This document shows positions 15,059-18,559 of a DNA stretch of 18,559 nt, in pieces. Within the stretch, counting starts at the first letter, position 1; each line of letters begins with the position of its first letter. Under the pieces are notes generated by a model. The model saw only the letters and a list, made by a program, of their open reading frames with translations, was not told the DNA's origin and did no database searches. The stretch is from an uncultured Eisenbergiella sp. GTDB taxonomy: Bacteria; Bacillota; Clostridia; Lachnospirales; Lachnospiraceae. Made by a program: the position numbers and the translations under genes. The DNA lies in NCBI GenBank assembly GCA_910585455.1, contig CAJUEL010000068.1, positions 1-18,559 of the forward strand, in the 5' to 3' direction.

Positions 15059-16642
15059 ATGGTGAAACTATTGATTGCTGACGATGAATCCAGGACAAGG
15101 GCAGGGCTTACCTCCCTCATTTCAAAAAGCCGTCTTCCCATTCAAATCACCGGCGCCGCCGCAAACGGCATACAGGCGCTTTCCCTGGCCAAATCCCTGC
15201 CCCCTGACATCCTTCTCACGGATGTCCGCATGCCAAGGCTGGACGGCATCGGGCTGTCTACGCAGGTCAGGAAATTTGCGCCCGGCTGTCAGATCATCTT
15301 CATCAGCGGATATGCGGACAAGGAATATTTAAAATCCGCCATTTTTCTGAAAGCGGTTGGCTATGTGGAAAAACCCATTGAAGAACAGGAAATCCTGAGC
15401 GCCCTGACAAACGCCATTCATAACATAGAGGAAAGCAGACAACAGGCGGACATCCTGCGGCAGAACCTGCTTCTGCAACAGCAGCATCAGGACATTCTGC
15501 GCGCAAAGGCCGCCCTGGAGCTCACCCTGCCCTCCTCCGACACATCACAGAGCTCCCGGCTTGCCGCACTCTATCCCGCTTTTTGGGGACGCCCCCACTA
15601 TTGTACCCTGCTCTGTCACTTAAACAGCGATCCGGAATCGCAAAAGGGCGGCGCAGATTCCATCCTGCCGGCATTGGATCACATGCTGACAGCCTATGAC
15701 ACGCCATACCTGCTCGCCCTGAAAAAACCGGGCATTTTTATCATACATCTGTGCGACATCGAGCCGGACCGTCCTGACGCTTTCCATGCCCGGATCGACC
15801 GGCTCTATGAAAAAATGCGGACCGCCCTTCCGGATTTCTTTCTGGCGGCCGGCAGCCCTGTGCCCACTCCCGCTCAGCTTTACGAATCCTATATCAATGC
15901 TGTCATTTGCTCCAAAAGGCTGTTCTTTACCGGCTATAACCATGTCCATTATTTTAACGGCGCAGAAAATGCCATCGGCAAAGCGTTTTCTCCCAAAGAC
16001 ACGCTATATCCGGAATTTGCCCGCACCCTGCAGGATGGAAACCGCCCGGCCACCGTCTCTATTGTCACAATGCTGTTTCAGGAAATGCGCCAGCCCGCCG
16101 GCTGCTTTGAAATCAACAGCATCAAAAATGTGTATTATCAGCTGCTGCTGACGCTGGATTCCATCTGTCAGAAACGGGGGTTATCCGACATATTCCCCCA
16201 TGACCGGGATTTTATCTGGGAAAGCGTATCCCAAAGCAATACCATTTTTTCCTTACAATCTTACCTGACGGACAGGCTCTCCCTGTACTTTGACACGCTT
16301 GCGGACAGAGAAGGCTCCTCCCTGCTGGTCTATCACATCCGGCAATATATCGAGGCACACTTTGGAGAACCGGCGCTTTCTGTCAACCAGCTGGCGGCTG
16401 CGCTGCATTTTACATCCGCCTACCTGTGCCGGACCTTTAAAACCGAAACCGGCATCACCATCCATACGTATCTCAACGAATTTCGGATCGAAAAGGCCAA
16501 AGATTTGCTGCTGACGACGGATACACCCCTGTATGAGGTTTCTTCCCTCGTTGGCTACAGTGACCCGAACTATTTTACCAGACAGTTCAAAAAGCAAACC
16601 GGCATCACGCCGTCAGAATACCGGGAAAGGCATGCTTTATGA
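15059..16642 (+). CDS. AraC-family response regulator (YesN type)
   Basis: This is a DNA-binding response regulator that would be phosphorylated by the kinase encoded next. Residues 1-125 are a receiver domain: acidic D8 and D9, phospho-acceptor D55 in LLTDVRMPRLDG, S83 in FISGYAD and K105 in VEKPIEE. Residues 125-420 form a linker of no recognised fold, starting with a Gln-rich helix (DILRQNLLLQQQHQDIL) that may be a coiled coil. Residues 422-527 are a double helix-turn-helix AraC domain ending in VGYSDPNYFTRQFKKQTGITPSEYR. I chose the ATG at 15059 because AGGAGG lies 7 nt upstream and the receiver fold begins there, giving 527 aa. The stop overlaps the kinase start (ATGA). The likely target is the divergent ABC cassette. 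Confidence 0.95.
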   Translation: MVKLLIADDESRTRAGLTSLISKSRLPIQITGAAANGIQALSLAKSLPPDILLTDVRMPRLDGIGLSTQVRKFAPGCQIIFISGYADKEYLKSAIFLKAVGYVEKPIEEQEILSALTNAIHNIEESRQQADILRQNLLLQQQHQDILRAKAALELTLPSSDTSQSSRLAALYPAFWGRPHYCTLLCHLNSDPESQKGGADSILPALDHMLTAYDTPYLLALKKPGIFIIHLCDIEPDRPDAFHARIDRLYEKMRTALPDFFLAAGSPVPTPAQLYESYINAVICSKRLFFTGYNHVHYFNGAENAIGKAFSPKDTLYPEFARTLQDGNRPATVSIVTMLFQEMRQPAGCFEINSIKNVYYQLLLTLDSICQKRGLSDIFPHDRDFIWESVSQSNTIFSLQSYLTDRLSLYFDTLADREGSSLLVYHIRQYIEAHFGEPALSVNQLAAALHFTSAYLCRTFKTETGITIHTYLNEFRIEKAKDLLLTTDTPLYEVSSLVGYSDPNYFTRQFKKQTGITPSEYRERHAL

Positions 16643-18456
16643 AAAAATTGATGCAAAGAGTTTATACGTTATTGGCATATCGGACACATCTGACAACAAA
16701 GCTTCTGTTTTCCTACGCGTTTTTAATCATTATCCCCCTGCTCTCCCTCACCTTTTTGTCCTATGCCCATGTATCCAGAATATTGATCCGGCAGTTTCAG
16801 GATTCTTCCGAGCTATCCCTGCAGCAGACCGGCATGTATCTTGACCGAATCCTGCAGGAAATCATCGGCGCAACCCGGCAGGCCGCTTACCATAAAACGC
16901 TGTCGGAAATTTATCAGAAAAACGCGCCCACCGGACAGCTCCTCATGTTATATCAGGATTACCAGACGGCATCCGGCATTCTGGACAGCATCTTTTCTTC
17001 CGGGGATCTGTATTCTGCGGAAATTTTTGTCAACGGGAAATTCACCTTTTCAAACAGCCGGGGAATGGAAGGACTTTCTTTTATCAGCCTGGACAGCGGC
17101 CAGGCGCAAATGCTGGACGGACATTTAAAGGACTTTCGCGGAGAAATTCTGTGGCTTGCGCCCCACGTCATAGAAGAAACGGTTTTTCAGAAAGAAACTG
17201 TCGTAATCACAGGTGTGCGCTATATGAAGGTAATGCCCTCCTATCGAAACATTGGCATCATCACCGTAAACATCCCACAGCAGCTGCTCAATGCCATTAT
17301 CGACCGCACCTCCACCCTGCCCGGAAGCATTTCCCTGCTTTTTGACGATAGCGGAAATGTCATGTCAGTTTCCGACGAGACGCTGCTTGAAAATTACGGT
17401 CTGTCAACCGGCCTGATCATGGAAAGCATCGCCTCCGGCCTCTTAAGCGTCACAGCAAAAAACGATACCATGCTGCTGACCCATACCCCGGTCAGCAGCG
17501 CAGGCTGGACACTGGTCTCCGTCACGCCCTACGATAAGGTCCTGGAAACCGGCATCGAGGCCAGAAACCGCATGCTGCTGACCATGCTGCTTGTCAGTAT
17601 CCTGTTTTTAGCCGCTGCCGGGTTCACCTCCCGCCTGGTTACCAAAAATATCCGCTTCCTCGCCACCCGCATGAAGGAAGTGCAGTTTCACAATTATTCT
17701 CCCATTCCTGTCCCCGCCGGAACCGATGAAATCAGCGACCTGGTCAGCAGCTATAACCATATGCTCAACAAAATCAACACCTATGCCTCTTCCCAGTACC
17801 AGCTGGGCATTGCCTTAAAAAACTCCGAGCTAAAGGCCCTGCAGGCGCAAATCAATCCACATTTTTTATACAATACGCTTGATCTGCTGCACTGGCTTGC
17901 CCTTGACTATGGCGCGGATGAGGTATCCGAAATCGTATCCCTGCTATCCAGATTCTATAAGCTGAGCCTGAACCGGGGACAGGATGTGATTTCCTTACAG
18001 GATGCCCTTTCGCACATTGAGGTATATATCCGTCTGCAAAATTTCCGCTTTGACCACCCCGTTTCTCTCGATATCCGGGTTCCGGACGACATCCGAAAAT
18101 ACGGCATTCTGAATCTGGTGCTTCAGCCCATCGTGGAAAACGCCGTCCTTCACGGAATCCAGGAAAAGGAAAGCCAGACCGGAACCATCACCATCAGCGC
18201 CTCCGTGCAGGAAAACATCCTGTCCCTTGCGGTTACCGACGACGGTATTGGCATGACCCCTGCACAGCTGGAGGCGCTTGGCAATCCTTCCGCCATAGGC
18301 GCCTCTGCGGGATATGGGATCCGGAATATCATGGAACGCATCCAACTCTACTATGGGACAGAATATGGGCTGACCTATCAAAGCAAGCCACAGGAAGGAA
18401 CCACCGCCTTTCTGAAAATCCCCTGCCTGGAAATGTCAGAGGAACCCATTCTTTGA
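16639..18456 (+). CDS. YesM-type sensor histidine kinase
   Basis: This is a membrane sensor kinase of the His_kinase/YesM family, often linked to carbohydrate uptake. It has 605 aa: membrane segment 1 at about 22-42, an extracellular sensor of about 270 residues (Cache-like by position and length), membrane segment 2 at about 312-330, HAMP at about 331-385, then the kinase core. The phosphorylated histidine is H408 in QINPHFLYN. ATP-binding motifs are LQPIVENAVLHG (495-506, N501), DDGIGM (534-539) and GYGIRN (558-563). The start codon overlaps the regulator stop by 4 nt, so translation is probably coupled. The sensor may detect the sugar directly or through the binding protein; which one cannot be told here. 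Confidence 0.95.
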   Translation: MKKLMQRVYTLLAYRTHLTTKLLFSYAFLIIIPLLSLTFLSYAHVSRILIRQFQDSSELSLQQTGMYLDRILQEIIGATRQAAYHKTLSEIYQKNAPTGQLLMLYQDYQTASGILDSIFSSGDLYSAEIFVNGKFTFSNSRGMEGLSFISLDSGQAQMLDGHLKDFRGEILWLAPHVIEETVFQKETVVITGVRYMKVMPSYRNIGIITVNIPQQLLNAIIDRTSTLPGSISLLFDDSGNVMSVSDETLLENYGLSTGLIMESIASGLLSVTAKNDTMLLTHTPVSSAGWTLVSVTPYDKVLETGIEARNRMLLTMLLVSILFLAAAGFTSRLVTKNIRFLATRMKEVQFHNYSPIPVPAGTDEISDLVSSYNHMLNKINTYASSQYQLGIALKNSELKALQAQINPHFLYNTLDLLHWLALDYGADEVSEIVSLLSRFYKLSLNRGQDVISLQDALSHIEVYIRLQNFRFDHPVSLDIRVPDDIRKYGILNLVLQPIVENAVLHGIQEKESQTGTITISASVQENILSLAVTDDGIGMTPAQLEALGNPSAIGASAGYGIRNIMERIQLYYGTEYGLTYQSKPQEGTTAFLKIPCLEMSEEPIL

Positions 18457-18519
18457 AATTGCGGCACGAAAGTTACTTTTCACGGGGTGGGGAGAAAGGC
18501 CGGCCGGACAGACGGAACA

Positions 18520-18543
18520 GGGGGACGCGGGACGATGGGCGGG
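18520..18543 (+). other. Canonical G-quadruplex motif
   Basis: Four G-tracts of at least 3 lie in a row: GGGGG (18520-18524), GGG (18529-18531), GGG (18537-18539), GGG (18541-18543), with loops of 4, 5 and 1 nt. Two more GGGG tracts are at 18484-18487 and 18489-18492. The whole stretch 18457-18559 after the kinase stop holds no gene I can support and no clear terminator. Confidence 0.6.
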
Positions 18544-18559
18544 CAGAGGACACAGGCTG

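Noticed and set aside
1..18559. tRNA, rRNA, insertion sequences or phage genes
   Set aside because: I saw no cloverleaf-like tRNA, no rRNA segment, no transposase or integrase frame and no terminal inverted repeats.

Overview
The window looks like chromosomal DNA of a gut-type Clostridia, most likely Lachnospiraceae. The grounds are moderate GC with strong AGGAGG-type ribosome sites, a BglG/LicT antiterminator, CUT1 sugar ABC cassettes that lack their own ATPase, and an adjacent YesM/AraC-type two-component pair. I name no species. Everything left of about 14.8 kb is read on the minus strand. The two-component genes at the right end are on the plus strand.

Layout from left to right: (1) 76-897, a LicT/BglG-type antiterminator with a complete leader (promoter, RAT element, overlapping terminator); its likely target PTS gene would lie beyond the left edge. 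(2) 1268-3070, oligoendopeptidase F (M3 family) with its own promoter and a terminator region of two hairpins. (3) 3377-11017, a five-gene minus-strand operon read as lipoprotein sugar-binding protein, two permeases, GH13 alpha-glucosidase, GH36 alpha-galactosidase. (4) 11215-14797, a second CUT1 cassette read as permease, permease, lipoprotein binding protein, closed by a strong terminator at 11113-11162. (5) 15059-18456, divergent from it, an AraC-type response regulator and a YesM-type histidine kinase overlapping by 4 nt. (6) The last 100 bases are non-coding as far as I can see, very poor in T, and contain a G-quadruplex motif.

How it may work together: the first ABC system would import an alpha-linked oligosaccharide. 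GH36 would remove alpha-galactose and GH13 would hydrolyse the remaining alpha-glucoside, including possibly sucrose. That fits raffinose-family or melibiose-type sugars. Neither cassette has an ATPase, so both probably use a shared MsmK/MsmX-type ATPase encoded elsewhere. The two-component pair faces the second ABC cassette across a 261-bp divergent region with two perfect TATAAT boxes and poor -35 boxes, which suggests that the kinase/regulator controls that transporter.

I do not see a wholly new system. The items most worth a second look are the antiterminator whose PRD2 lacks both usual phosphorylatable histidines although its RAT leader is intact, the paired palindromes in front of the first binding-protein gene, and the 26-bp repeats in front of the GH13 gene.
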